Below, in pieces: positions 24,903 to 33,600 of a stretch of 64,000 nucleotides of DNA. This DNA comes from Salinispora vitiensis (GTDB lineage Bacteria > Actinomycetota > Actinomycetes > Mycobacteriales > Micromonosporaceae), in the NCBI RefSeq assembly GCF_000378825.1, contig NZ_KB900388.1:4223901-4287900 (forward strand), written 5' to 3'. How positions within the stretch are numbered: the first letter of the stretch is position 1; every line of letters starts with the position of its first letter. The notes beneath the pieces were generated by a model, which ran no database searches, was not told where the DNA came from, and was given only the letters and a program-made list of their open reading frames with translations. A program made the position numbers and the translations under genes.

Positions 24903-25859
24903 ATGACCGCAGTCGGTCGCCCGCGTCGGTCCTGCCTCGCGGTACCGGGTTCCAGCGTCAAGATGTTGGGGAAGGCGCAGGGCCTCCCCGCCGATCAGGT
25001 CTTCCTCGATCTGGAGGACGCGGTCGCCCCGCTCGCGAAGCCGGACGCGCGGAAGAACATCGTCGCCGCCCTCAACGAGGGCGACTGGACCGGCAAGACC
25101 CGGGTGGTCCGGGTGAACGACCTGACCACCCCATGGACTTACCGGGACGTCATCGACGTGGTCGAGGGCGCTGGCGCCAACCTGGACTGCATCATGCTGC
25201 CGAAGGTGCAGGACGCCGGCCAGGTGCAGTGGCTGGATCTCACCCTCACCCAGGTGGAGAAGACCCTGGGCCTCCAGGTCGGGCGGATCGGGATCGAGGC
25301 GCAGATCGAGAACGCTGCCGGCCTGGTGAACGTTGATGCGATCGCCGCGGCGTCGCCCCGGGTGGAGACCATTATCTTCGGCCCCGCCGACTTCATGGCA
25401 TCGATCAACATGAAGTCACTGGCGGTCGGGGCGCTGATTCCGGACTACCCGGGCGATCCCTACCACTACATTCTGATGCGCATCCTGATGGCCGCTCGGA
25501 TGCATGACAAGCAGGCGATCGACGGCCCGTTCCTGCAGATCCGGGATGTTGCTGGGTTCCGCGACGTGGCCCGGCGGTCGGCCGCGCTCGGCTTCGACGG
25601 GAAGTGGGTGCTGCACCCGGGCCAGCTGGAGGCCGCGAACGAGGTCTACTCGCCGGCGCAGGACGACTACGACCACGCCGAGTTGATCCTCGATGCCTAC
25701 CAGCACTACACCTCCGAGGCGGGCGGGAAGCTCGGCGCGGTGATGCTCGGCGACGAGATGATTGACGAGGCGTCGCGCAAGATGGCGTTGGTGATCGCGG
25801 CGAAGGGCCGAGCGGCCGGGATGGTTCGTACCTCTTCCTTCACCCCGCCCGCGCAGTAG
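24903..25859 (+). CDS. mcl: HpcH/HpaI-CitE family CoA lyase, malyl-CoA lyase-like
   Basis: 318-aa TIM-barrel lyase. RRSCLAVPGSSVKML, FLDLEDAVAPLAKPDARKNI, RVVRVNDLTTPWTYRDV and KWVLHPGQLEAANEVY align with L-malyl-CoA/beta-methylmalyl-CoA lyase rather than with the short CitE type. It would cleave malyl-CoA or methylmalyl-CoA to glyoxylate and acetyl- or propionyl-CoA. GGAAGGAG precedes the ATG. An acyl-CoA dehydrogenase and a MaoC hydratase, the other late steps of the ethylmalonyl-CoA route, lie within 7 kb; ccr itself is not in the window. Confidence 0.82.
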   Translation: MTAVGRPRRSCLAVPGSSVKMLGKAQGLPADQVFLDLEDAVAPLAKPDARKNIVAALNEGDWTGKTRVVRVNDLTTPWTYRDVIDVVEGAGANLDCIMLPKVQDAGQVQWLDLTLTQVEKTLGLQVGRIGIEAQIENAAGLVNVDAIAAASPRVETIIFGPADFMASINMKSLAVGALIPDYPGDPYHYILMRILMAARMHDKQAIDGPFLQIRDVAGFRDVARRSAALGFDGKWVLHPGQLEAANEVYSPAQDDYDHAELILDAYQHYTSEAGGKLGAVMLGDEMIDEASRKMALVIAAKGRAAGMVRTSSFTPPAQ

Positions 25860-25897
25860 CAGGCCCGGCGGTCCGCCGCTTCCGGCCGCCGGGCCTG
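25860..25897 (+). terminator. GC hairpin between convergent genes
   Basis: CAGGCCCGGCGG (25860-25871) and CCGCCGGGCCTG (25886-25897) form a perfect 12-bp stem with a 14-nt loop directly after the CoA lyase stop codon. It could also serve the convergent DUF4190 gene that ends at 25938. Confidence 0.75.
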
Positions 25898-25937
25898 GCC
25901 CCGGTTTCCCGGGGCGGCCCGCTGCGGCCGGTTGGGC

Positions 25938-26471
25938 TCAGACGGTGCTCCCTCCGATAGCGATCGCGATGAACACTACGTAGAAGGCGATCGCGAGCGC
26001 TCCCAGGCCGGTCAGGATCCAGCCGACGATGATCGCGGCCTTCGCCATACCCTCGCCGCTCTCGCCGGTTTCCCGGATCTGCTTCTGCGCGACGTGGCCG
26101 AGGATCGCCCCGACCGGCGCGGTGATGCAGAACATCACCCCGACCAGCGACAACACCAGGGCGGGGATGGCCAGACTGTTCGTCTGCGAATGGAGGTAGC
26201 CGTAGCCAGGGTGTCCCGGCTGCGGGTACGGGCCCGGCGGGTAAGCGCCCGGCGGGTAGGCGCCCGGGTACGGGCCGGTTGGGGGGTGGGGCACGCCCCC
26301 GGCGGGCTGCCCGAACCCGGGCTGCCCGAGCCCGGGCTGCCCGAGCCCGGGTTGGTCGTTGGCTGGGGCGGACGGAGCGGACTGCTGCCCGGGCTGCTGA
26401 CTGTCGTCCGGTAGCCCGGAAAGGGGTCGAGTCGGGTCCTGCCAGTCGCCGGAGGGGGAAGGGTAGGTCAT
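25938..26471 (-). CDS. DUF4190 membrane protein with Pro/Gly/Gln-rich N-terminus
   Basis: 177-aa protein. The first 90 residues are low complexity (GLGQPGLGQPGFGQP, then PGAYPPGAYPPGPYPQPG repeats). They precede a DUF4190 domain with two membrane helices around the conserved GHVAQKQIRETGESGEGMA loop. The function is unknown; disordered proline-rich tails of this kind are common in actinobacterial envelope proteins. A paralogue lies 1.1 kb away at 27.5-28.0 kb. Confidence 0.85.
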   Translation of the reverse strand: MTYPSPSGDWQDPTRPLSGLPDDSQQPGQQSAPSAPANDQPGLGQPGLGQPGFGQPAGGVPHPPTGPYPGAYPPGAYPPGPYPQPGHPGYGYLHSQTNSLAIPALVLSLVGVMFCITAPVGAILGHVAQKQIRETGESGEGMAKAAIIVGWILTGLGALAIAFYVVFIAIAIGGSTV

Positions 26472-26737
26472 AGTCTGGTTCTGCTCTCCGTTGGGGTGAT
26501 GGGTGAGCCGTCAGCGTAGTCAGCCGAATGAAATTCGAGGCACGGTCATCGCGCCGCGTTGCTCGGTCCAGGGCAAACAGGCAGGATTCTGACATGGCGA
26601 TTGACGCGAGTGCCGGGAGCCGACCGAAACGAGACGCGAGTCGTCGCGGTGTGGCCCGGCGTAGCCGGGCGACGGGCGGCAGCCTGGCCGGGCCCGGTGG
26701 GCAGGACGAGCAGGTGCCCCTGCCGGAGCCGGTCACC

Positions 26738-27493
26738 ATGCGGCTGGACGGGCGGGTGGCGTTGGTGACCGGAGCCGGCAGTCCGGACGGTATCGGGTAC
26801 GCGACCGCGCGTCGCCTCGCCGACCTGGGCGCACGGGTCGCCATCGTCTCCACCACTCGCCGCATCCACGAGCGGGCCGGCGAGCTGGGGGTCACCGGAT
26901 TCGTGGCTGATCTTACCGACGAGTCGGAGGTCGGTGCGTTGGCGGACGCGGTCACCGAGCAACTCGGTGACGTGGAGGTGTTGGTCAACAACGCCGGCTT
27001 GGCGAGTCGGGCCAGCCCCGAGGTACTGCGGCCGGTCGCCCAGCTCAGCTACGAGGAGTGGCGCGGTGAGATCGATCGCAACCTGACCACGGCCTTCCTG
27101 TGTAGCCGGGCCTTCATCGGCGGGATGGCCGAGCGGGGCTGGGGCCGGATCGTGAGCTTGGCGGCGACCGCCGGCCCGGTCAACGCCTTGCCGACGGAGG
27201 CCGCCTACGCGGCGGCCAAGGCTGGAGTCGTCGGGCTGACCCGGGCGTTGGCGATGGAGATGATTGCGGACGGGGTGACCGTCAACGCGGTGGCCCCGGG
27301 GACCATCCACACCGCCGCATCCACGATGGCCGAACTCAAACAAGGACTGGGCACACCCGCGGGTCGGCCGGGCACGCCGGACGAGGTGGCGGCATCCATC
27401 GCATTCCTCTGCTCGCCAGCTGCCTCCTACATCACCGGGCAGATGCTGGTCGTGGACGGCGGCAACAGCGTGCGTGAGGCGCAGTTCCGCTGA
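26738..27493 (+). CDS. FabG-like short-chain ketoreductase
   Basis: 251-aa SDR. TGAGSPDGIGYATARR is the cofactor motif (unusual three-residue insertion compared with TGxxxGIG), VNNAGLAS the central motif and YAAAKAGVVGLTRAL the catalytic Tyr/Lys helix; the C-terminal ITGQMLVVDGG is classic FabG. ATG 26738 starts MRLDGRVALVTGAG after GGAG; the frame stays open upstream to 26528 but that part has no similarity I recognise. Probably a 3-oxoacyl or alcohol dehydrogenase of the surrounding acyl-CoA genes; this is inferred from position. Confidence 0.87.
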   Translation: MRLDGRVALVTGAGSPDGIGYATARRLADLGARVAIVSTTRRIHERAGELGVTGFVADLTDESEVGALADAVTEQLGDVEVLVNNAGLASRASPEVLRPVAQLSYEEWRGEIDRNLTTAFLCSRAFIGGMAERGWGRIVSLAATAGPVNALPTEAAYAAAKAGVVGLTRALAMEMIADGVTVNAVAPGTIHTAASTMAELKQGLGTPAGRPGTPDEVAASIAFLCSPAASYITGQMLVVDGGNSVREAQFR

Positions 27494-27546
27494 CCCACCG
27501 CGCTCACCCGGGGGTCACCACGCCCCTGGGGCCAGGGTGTTCCGAC

Positions 27547-28047
27547 TCAGTACGTGCCGCTGTCGTTGCCGCCGATGGCGGCTAGGACCGCCCATCCGCA
27601 GCAGGCCAACAGGCCGAGCGCGGTGAAGATGTAGCTGAGGATCAGACCCGCGGTGGCGAGTTGGCCACCAGACTCGCCGCTGGTACGCAGCTGCCGGCGG
27701 GCCAGGTGGCCGAGGACGATGCCCGCAGGTGCGAATACGAAGGCGAAGACCAGGCAGAGGATGGCCAGGACGTTGGTCGCCGAGCTTTTGGGCGGACCAT
27801 AGAGCTGGTGCTGCTGCCCCCACTGTGGCTGCTGCCCCCACTGTTGTTGCTGCTGTTCCCATTGTTGCTGCTGTTCCCACTGCTGCTGCCCCCACTGGGG
27901 CTGGCCGCCCTGCGCCGCACCGTGCTCCGGCGGCTGGTTCGGGTCTGCTCGGTGCGAGGGGGGCGGCTCCGGGCCGGCGGTGGGCTCTTCCCAGGGGGAC
28001 GCGGGCCGGTCGGGATCCGGTGGATCGGGCGACGGTGGCTGGCTCAC
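27547..28047 (-). CDS. DUF4190 membrane protein with Gln-rich N-terminus
   Basis: 166-aa paralogue of the protein at 25.9-26.5 kb. A Pro-rich and then Gln/Trp-rich tail (WGQQQWEQQQQWEQ type repeats, about 50-80) precedes two membrane helices flanking GHLARRQLRTSGESGGQLA. GTG 28047 is preceded by AGGAGGAG. The function is unknown. The two copies flank the ketoreductase gene, both on the opposite strand to it. Confidence 0.85.
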   Translation of the reverse strand: MSQPPSPDPPDPDRPASPWEEPTAGPEPPPSHRADPNQPPEHGAAQGGQPQWGQQQWEQQQQWEQQQQQWGQQPQWGQQHQLYGPPKSSATNVLAILCLVFAFVFAPAGIVLGHLARRQLRTSGESGGQLATAGLILSYIFTALGLLACCGWAVLAAIGGNDSGTY

Positions 28048-28211
28048 GGTTCTCTCCTCCTGCCGAGGTCCCTATGGCCGGACGCTACCCCGGCTGGTGA
28101 AACTTTTCACAGCGGTTGGGGGGACTGGTCACCTTGGCGGCACCGCCCGCGCCGCCGATACTGGCCGGGCATTTGGTTACCCCCGAGTAACGCATCGACC
28201 CGGAGGCGGAC

Positions 28212-29408
28212 ATGGCTCGACTCGCCCAGACACCCGGCCTGACCGACGTGCAACAGTCGATTCTGGAAACCGTCCGGGAGTTCGCGAACAAGGAGATCAT
28301 CCCGCACGCGCAGCGGTTGGAGCACGCCGACGAGTACCCGGCCGACATCCTGGACGGGATGCGCGAGATGGGGCTGTTCGGCCTGACCATCGGCGAGGAG
28401 TACGGCGGTCTGGGCGAGTCGCTGCTGACCTACGCGTTGGTTGTCGAGGAGCTGTCCCGGGGCTGGATGTCGATCTCTGGCATCGTTAACACCCACTTCA
28501 TCGTGGCGTACCTGATCTCTCAGCACGGCTCGGCCGATCAACGGGCCCGGTTGCTGCCGAAGATGGCGACCGGCGAGGTACGCGGGGCGTTCTCGATGTC
28601 CGAGCCGGAGTGTGGCTCCGACGTCTCGGCGATCACCTCGCGGGCGGTCCGGGACGGCGCGGACTACGTCCTCAACGGCCAGAAGATGTGGCTGACCAAC
28701 GGGGCGTACGCGTCGGTGGTCGCCACCTTGGTCAAGACCGACACCGGCGCCGATTCGGTGTACGGGAACATGAGCACCTTCCTGCTGGAGAAGGAGCCGG
28801 GCTTCGGTGAGACCGCTCCGGGCCTCACCATCCCCGGCAAGATCGACAAGATGGGCTACAAGGGGGTCGAGACCACCGAGATGGTCCTCGACGGGGTGAC
28901 CGTCCCCGAGTCCGCGGTGCTCGGCGGAGCGGAACAGGTCGGTCGCGGTTTCTACCAGATGATGGACGGAATCGAGGTGGGCCGGGTGAATGTGGCGGCC
29001 CGGGCCTGCGGCATCTCGATCCGCGCCTTCGAGCTGGCCGCCGCGTACGCCCAGCAGCGCCGTACCTTCGGCCAGCCGCTCGCCACACACCAGGCCATCG
29101 CGTTCAAGCTGGCCGAGATGGGGACGAAGATTGAGGCCGCGCACGCGTTGATGGTCAACGCCGCCCGGCTCAAGGACGCCGGTCAGCGCAACGACGTCGA
29201 GGCCGGCATGGCCAAGCTACTCGCCTCCGAGTACTGCGCGGAGGTGGTCCAGGAGGCGTTCCGTATCCACGGTGGCTACGGCTACTCCAAGGAGTACGAG
29301 ATCGAGCGTCTGATGCGGGAGGCCCCGTTCCTGCTCATCGGTGAGGGCACGTCGGAGATCCAGAAGACCATCATCTCCCGTGGTCTGCTCCGGGAGTACC
29401 GGCTCTGA
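28212..29408 (+). CDS. Acyl-CoA dehydrogenase
   Basis: 398-aa FAD enzyme of acyl-CoA oxidation. FSMSEPECGSDVSAI and MWLTNGAYA are the FAD-binding blocks, RRTFGQPLATHQAIAFKLAEM the dimer-interface helix, and GEGTSEIQ carries the catalytic base Glu378. AGGCGGAC precedes ATG 28212. The substrate cannot be read from sequence; methylsuccinyl-CoA or isovaleryl-CoA are candidates given the malyl-CoA lyase and MaoC genes nearby. Confidence 0.93.
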   Translation: MARLAQTPGLTDVQQSILETVREFANKEIIPHAQRLEHADEYPADILDGMREMGLFGLTIGEEYGGLGESLLTYALVVEELSRGWMSISGIVNTHFIVAYLISQHGSADQRARLLPKMATGEVRGAFSMSEPECGSDVSAITSRAVRDGADYVLNGQKMWLTNGAYASVVATLVKTDTGADSVYGNMSTFLLEKEPGFGETAPGLTIPGKIDKMGYKGVETTEMVLDGVTVPESAVLGGAEQVGRGFYQMMDGIEVGRVNVAARACGISIRAFELAAAYAQQRRTFGQPLATHQAIAFKLAEMGTKIEAAHALMVNAARLKDAGQRNDVEAGMAKLLASEYCAEVVQEAFRIHGGYGYSKEYEIERLMREAPFLLIGEGTSEIQKTIISRGLLREYRL

Positions 29409-29430
29409 CGCCGGGGGCCGGTGGGGGCGG

Positions 29431-30480
29431 CTAGAGCAGGCTGAGCTGCTCGGCGTGCGGCTGGTCGGGTGGCTGGTCGGGGGGCCGCGGGGCGTCCCGG
29501 CGAGCGCCGGGATGGAGGCCGTGCCGTCGGGCCGCGATCCGGACCCGGGCGGTCAGCTCCCGCTGGTAAGACTGCGGGGAGTACGCGCCGGCCCCGTACA
29601 GCTCACGGTAGCGGGGGACCAGGTGCGGAAAGGCGCGACCGAGCCAGCGGGCATACCAGTCTCGGGCGCCAGCGCGCAGGTGCAGCGCGATCGGGGTCAC
29701 GCCGGTCGCCCCGGCGCCGGCGACCGCCGCCACGGTCGCTTCGATGGACTCGTCGTCGTCACTGAGCCCGGGCAGGATCGGTGCCATCAGCACCTCGACG
29801 GCGAAGCCGGCTTCGGTGAGTTGGCGGACCACGTGTAGCCGGCGGCCGGGGCTCGGCGTGCCCGGTTCGACCGCTCGCCAGAGCCGCTCGTCCACGAAGC
29901 CCAGCGAGCAGGCCAGGCTGACCCGGGTCACCTGGGCGGCCTGGCGGAGCAGGGGAAGGTCACGCAGGATGAGGGTGCCCTTGGTGAGGATCGAGAAGGG
30001 GTTGGCGAAATCCCGTAGCGCGCTGATGATCTCCGGTAGGAGTTGGTAGCGCCCCTCGGCTCGTTGGTAGCAGTCCACGTTGGTGCCCATCGCGATCTGC
30101 CCGCCCCGCCAGCTGGGTGCTGCCAGTTCTCGGCGGAGCAACTCGCCGGCATTGGTTTTGACGATCACTTTGCGGTCGAAGTCGGCACCGGCGTCGAGGC
30201 CGAGGTAGGTGTGCGTGTTGCGGGCGAAGCAGTACACGCACGCGTGGCTGCAACCCCGATATGGGTTGATGGTCCACTCGAAGGGGACCCGGGAGGTGCT
30301 CGGGACCCGGTTGATGATCGACTTTGCCTGGATCTCATAGAAGGTCATGCCGGCGAAGTCGGGCGTGGGGAAGCTGCGGGCGGTGGCGCCGGTCAGCGCC
30401 AGCGGCAGGGGTGGCGTCGCTGGCGCTGACCCGTCGAGGCCGGTCGTGTTCGGATCGGCGACGAGGTTGTCCCAGCGCAT
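29431..30480 (-). CDS. Rv2578c-family radical SAM protein
   Basis: 349-aa radical SAM protein related to spore photoproduct lyases. CSHACVYC (Cys77, Cys81, Cys84) binds the [4Fe-4S] cluster after the conserved WTINPYRGC. Other blocks are IAMGTNVDCYQRAEG and FSILTKGTLILRD. The reaction is unknown. A LexA-like box lies 10 bp upstream of the ATG. Rv2578c is, as I recall, in the M. tuberculosis SOS regulon, so a DNA-damage role is plausible. Confidence 0.88.
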   Translation of the reverse strand: MRWDNLVADPNTTGLDGSAPATPPLPLALTGATARSFPTPDFAGMTFYEIQAKSIINRVPSTSRVPFEWTINPYRGCSHACVYCFARNTHTYLGLDAGADFDRKVIVKTNAGELLRRELAAPSWRGGQIAMGTNVDCYQRAEGRYQLLPEIISALRDFANPFSILTKGTLILRDLPLLRQAAQVTRVSLACSLGFVDERLWRAVEPGTPSPGRRLHVVRQLTEAGFAVEVLMAPILPGLSDDDESIEATVAAVAGAGATGVTPIALHLRAGARDWYARWLGRAFPHLVPRYRELYGAGAYSPQSYQRELTARVRIAARRHGLHPGARRDAPRPPDQPPDQPHAEQLSLL

Positions 30481-30489
30481 GGCTAGTAT

Positions 30490-30505
30490 TCGAACACAAG
30501 TACGA
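30490..30505 (-). promoter_or_regulatory. SOS (LexA) box upstream of the radical SAM gene
   Basis: Read on the minus strand, TCGTACTTGTGTTCGA matches the actinobacterial LexA palindrome TCGAAC-N4-GTTCGA in 11 of 12 arm positions. It starts 10 bp upstream of the start codon at 30480, where bound LexA would block transcription. Confidence 0.7.
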
Positions 30506-30548
30506 ACGGGCGGGCAAGTGTTATGGGGGTGTGCCCGCCCGCGGCGGG

Positions 30549-30911
30549 TCAGTGGGGGTGCTCGGCGAGCTTCTTGCGGACGTCGTCCATGTCCAGCGCC
30601 TCGACCTGCTCGATCAGGTTCTCAAGGGCCGACTCGGGTAGCGCGCCGGGCTGGGCGAAGACGATGACGCCGTCGCGGATCGCCATGATCGTTGGGATGG
30701 AGCGGATGTCGAACTTTGCACCCAGCTCCTGCTGCGCCGCGGTGTCGACCTTGCCGAAGACGATGTCCGGGTGCTTCTCCGAGGAGCGCTCGTACACCGG
30801 GGCGAACCGCTTGCAGGGGCCGCACCAGTCGGCCCAGAAGTCGACCAGCACGATTCCGTCGCCACCGGTCAGCTCGTCGAAGTTCGCCGTGGTCAGCTCA
30901 ACGGTTGCCAT
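30549..30911 (-). CDS. trxA: Thioredoxin
   Basis: 120-aa cytosolic dithiol oxidoreductase. FWADWCGPCKRFAPVYE holds the redox pair Cys30/Cys33, and IRSIPTIMAIRDG contains the cis-proline. GGAGAGATTTAG precedes ATG 30911. It lies 68 bp upstream of the radical SAM gene on the same strand, but the LexA box in between suggests separate control. Confidence 0.96.
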   Translation of the reverse strand: MATVELTTANFDELTGGDGIVLVDFWADWCGPCKRFAPVYERSSEKHPDIVFGKVDTAAQQELGAKFDIRSIPTIMAIRDGVIVFAQPGALPESALENLIEQVEALDMDDVRKKLAEHPH

Positions 30912-31467
30912 CTAAATCTCTCCGATCGCGTGGAACAGCTACCTCTGGTCGAACCAGGGCGCGTTGCAGGGAATTCCCGGGACCCTGATGGCCGAAACGC
31001 CGCCGCCACGGCCCGGTTACGGCGTAGCCAAACGAATCGATGGTTATGGGTGGCGAGCTGGGTGCTGCAATACGCAAGTGCATGTCGCATTTGCGTTACC
31101 AACGGTGATGGGAGCGCTCTCATGGCGGGTTGGTGGCGCGGTGTCTACTCTTTGGTAACTTTAGCCATGACAAGGGGCTATTGGATCCACGGTGATCACT
31201 TGCATCGGGGGTCTGGATTACGCTGAGTGATGTAACAAAAAGGAAACTGTGACCCCCGTCTCTGTCGGAGTGTGGCCGCCGTGCGGCAGAATCTGTCGCA
31301 TCAGAGCGTGGGCGGCGGGTGCCGGGGAGGGCCCCGCCGCTCATTGCGTCCGGCCTCAGGTGGCACTGGTGTGACTTTTCCCGACCACCGTCGTCCCCTG
31401 GCCCACCTTTACGATCGGTAAGGCATGCTGTGCCGAACTCATCACCGCCCGTCGAAGGGGGATCAGG
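30912..31467. other. 556-bp intergenic region without a recognisable gene
   Basis: Divergent gap between trxA and the MaoC gene. Frames across it on both strands have no recognisable product. It is lower in GC than the flanks, with TAACAAAAAGGAAAC near 31232 and an inverted repeat at 31072-31096. It probably carries both promoters; no RNA gene is recognised. Confidence 0.5.
31072..31096. repeat. Inverted repeat in the trxA-maoC gap
   Basis: ACGCAAGTGC (31072-31081) and GCATTTGCGT (31087-31096) pair in nine of ten positions around ATGTC. The short centre and lack of a T run fit an operator better than a terminator. The cognate regulator is unknown. Confidence 0.55.
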
Positions 31468-31983
31468 ATGCAGTTCGGCCGCTACTACGAGGATTTCGAG
31501 GTTGACGCGGTCTACCGGCACTGGCCGGGCAAGACGGTCACGGAGTACGACGATCATCTCTTCTGCCTGCTCACGATGAACCACCACCCGCTCCATCTGG
31601 ACGCGCACTACGCCGAGACCGCAAGCCAGTTCAAGCGCAACGTCGTGGTCGGCAACTACGTCTACTCCCTGCTGCTCGGCATGTCGGTGCCCGACGTCAG
31701 CGGCAAGGCGATAGCGAACCTGGAGATCGAATCCCTGCGCCACGTCGCCCCGACGTTCCACGGCGACACGATCTATGGCGAGACCACTGTCCTGGACAAG
31801 CGGGAGTCCTCGTCGAAGCCGGACCGCGGCGTGGTCGCCGTCGAGACCCGTGGCTACAACCAGGACGGCACGCTGGTGTGTGTGTTCCGGCGCAAGGTCA
31901 TGGTGCCGAAGAAGGCGTACGCCGAGGCCGCGGCTGCCGACGGGGTGGATCTGGAGCGACCGAGTTTCCCCACGCCGCGCTGA
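31468..31983 (+). CDS. MaoC-family dehydratase, mesaconyl-CoA hydratase-like
   Basis: 171-aa hot-dog-fold hydratase. FGRYYEDFEVDAVYRHWPGKTVTEYDDHLFCLLTMNHHPLH contains the hydratase Asp/His segment (DDHLF...MNHHPLHLD), and ANLEIESLRHVAPTFHGDTIYGE is the second-half motif. This single-domain layout resembles the streptomycete MeaC-type hydratase that interconverts mesaconyl- and methylmalyl-CoA, the step before the malyl-CoA lyase found at 24.9 kb. That function is inferred. AAGGGGGA lies upstream of the ATG. Confidence 0.83.
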   Translation: MQFGRYYEDFEVDAVYRHWPGKTVTEYDDHLFCLLTMNHHPLHLDAHYAETASQFKRNVVVGNYVYSLLLGMSVPDVSGKAIANLEIESLRHVAPTFHGDTIYGETTVLDKRESSSKPDRGVVAVETRGYNQDGTLVCVFRRKVMVPKKAYAEAAAADGVDLERPSFPTPR

Positions 31984-32119
31984 CGGCGTTGCCGCGCCGG
32001 AGGCTGCGGAAGGCTTCCGGCGTGGCCCACCTTTCGCACTAATGCAGATTTGTCCGGCACTCCTCGTTTTGTTGGCCTTTTCTCGGTAAACGGGGCTTAT
32101 GCTGGCGCCGGAGGTTCCC

Positions 32120-32614
32120 ATGAGCCACTCCGTCGCCGCCGAGCCGCCCGTCCCTGGCCGCCACGCCGTACCGCCGACCGCTGCTCCCTACTCCGCCGCG
32201 GAGTGGGACCTGCTCTCCAGTCTGCCCAGCTGGACCGTCGCCGTCACCGCCACCCAAGCACCGGTGCGGGGGGTCGTCGCTGGGCTGGCCGGCCTCGACG
32301 CCGTCGCCGCGGGTCGGTCCTTCGACAGCGATCTGGTTCGCGCGGTGGTGGCCACGATCTACGCCCGGGATGACGGTTCGGCGAGCGCACCGAGGGGTCG
32401 GCTCGCCGACGACGCCGAACTACTCGCCGTCGCCCGTGCGGCGGCCCGGCTGCTCGAGCGGCGAGCCGATCCGGCTGACTCGGCCGCCTACCGGCAGTGG
32501 GTGCAGTCGGTCGCCGCCCGGGTCTGCCGAGCCGGGCCGAGCCGGGGCGGGCCGGTTGCCCGCAGCGACCGCCGGTTCCTCGATCGGCTCGGGGATGCCC
32601 TGGGGTTGGGCTGA
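32120..32614 (+). CDS. Hypothetical Ala/Arg-rich protein
   Basis: 164-aa soluble protein I do not recognise by name. It is largely helical (AAEWDLLSSLPSWTVAVTATQ, then LLAVARAAARLLERR, then AAYRQWVQSVAARV). ATG 32120 has GGAGG five nt upstream. It sits 35 bp before a TrmH methyltransferase on the same strand. The helical stretch around YRQWVQSVAARV recalls small actinobacterial DUF proteins, but I cannot place it. Confidence 0.65.
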   Translation: MSHSVAAEPPVPGRHAVPPTAAPYSAAEWDLLSSLPSWTVAVTATQAPVRGVVAGLAGLDAVAAGRSFDSDLVRAVVATIYARDDGSASAPRGRLADDAELLAVARAAARLLERRADPADSAAYRQWVQSVAARVCRAGPSRGGPVARSDRRFLDRLGDALGLG

Positions 32615-32649
32615 GTGGCACGTCCGACTGGCCGTACCCTCTAGGACCC

Positions 32650-33273
32650 GTGACCGATGAGCAGTTTGAGGTCGGGGTGGGTCCGTGGCAGGGCACCCCG
32701 CCGGACGACCCGCGCTACGACCCAGACCTGCTGGCGCACGGTGACCGACGCAACGTCGTTGACCGGTACCGCTACTGGCGACAGGAGGCGGTCGTCGCGG
32801 ACCTGGACCAGCGGCGGCACGACTTCCACGTGGCGATCGAGAACTGGCAGCACGATCTGAATATCGGCACCGTGGTCCGCAACGCCAACGCGTTCCTCGC
32901 CGCCGAGGTCCATATTGTCGGCCGCCGCCGATGGAATCGACGTGGCGCGATGGTGACCGACCGCTACCAACATGTGCGGCACCACGAGACGATCGAGGGC
33001 TTCGTCGCCTGGGCGGTGGGTGCCGGGCTCTCGGTAGTGGGCATCGACAACCTGCCGGGTTGTCAACCGCTGGAGACGGCCACGCTGCCCCGGCGGTGCG
33101 TGCTGCTCTTTGGCCAGGAGGGCCCGGGCCTGTCGGAACCTGCTCGGGCCGCCTGCGACCAGCTCTTCTCGATTGCCCAGTACGGCTCGACCCGTTCGAT
33201 CAACGCCGGGGTGGCCAGTGGCATCGCCATGCACGCCTGGATCCGGTCCTACGGCGGCCCAGCTCCGGCCTGA
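32650..33273 (+). CDS. SpoU/TrmH-family RNA 2'-O-methyltransferase
   Basis: 207-aa SPOUT enzyme. The three family motifs are present: NIGTVVRNANAF (motif 1), LFGQEGPGLS (motif 2) and GSTRSINAGVASGIAMHAW (motif 3), which form the trefoil-knot SAM site. It lacks the N-terminal substrate-binding domain of RlmB, so a tRNA target like TrmH is possible. GTG 32650 follows TACCCT by 9 nt without a clear Shine-Dalgarno. Confidence 0.92.
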   Translation: MTDEQFEVGVGPWQGTPPDDPRYDPDLLAHGDRRNVVDRYRYWRQEAVVADLDQRRHDFHVAIENWQHDLNIGTVVRNANAFLAAEVHIVGRRRWNRRGAMVTDRYQHVRHHETIEGFVAWAVGAGLSVVGIDNLPGCQPLETATLPRRCVLLFGQEGPGLSEPARAACDQLFSIAQYGSTRSINAGVASGIAMHAWIRSYGGPAPA

Positions 33274-33600
33274 GGCGGTGCCACCCCTCCACTGTGCGGT
33301 GTGAGATCACCGACGGATCGAAGCGCGTCGGCCGGTGAAGCTCGGGGATTGTGGCTGCATGCGATAGCCTGGCCGGCGAGTGTGGGGTCGTTGCTCGTGG
33401 GTCGTTCAGCGCGGCTTTTCGAGGTTGACGCGCCTTGGGCTCAGGCACGGTGCACCTGCTCCGGAGCATCCGGTGGTCTTGACAAGTCCCCCGGAATGTC
33501 GGAGAACGGACACAGTCAAATAACTGTACGGCATCACGCTGATACTCTGAGTGTCGCTGCGGTAATCGGACCCGGCGCCCGCGCGAGAGGATGGCCCGTC
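33274..33600. other. 327-bp intergenic region
   Basis: No gene is recognised. TTGACA occurs at 33479-33484, and a relatively AT-rich stretch (around 33510-33550) precedes the small membrane protein gene, so a promoter for 33601 is likely here. Confidence 0.45.

Noticed and set aside
30771..31226. 151-codon plus-strand frame over trxA and its upstream gap
   Set aside because: Starts antisense to thioredoxin and has no recognisable domain; the thioredoxin frame is certain.
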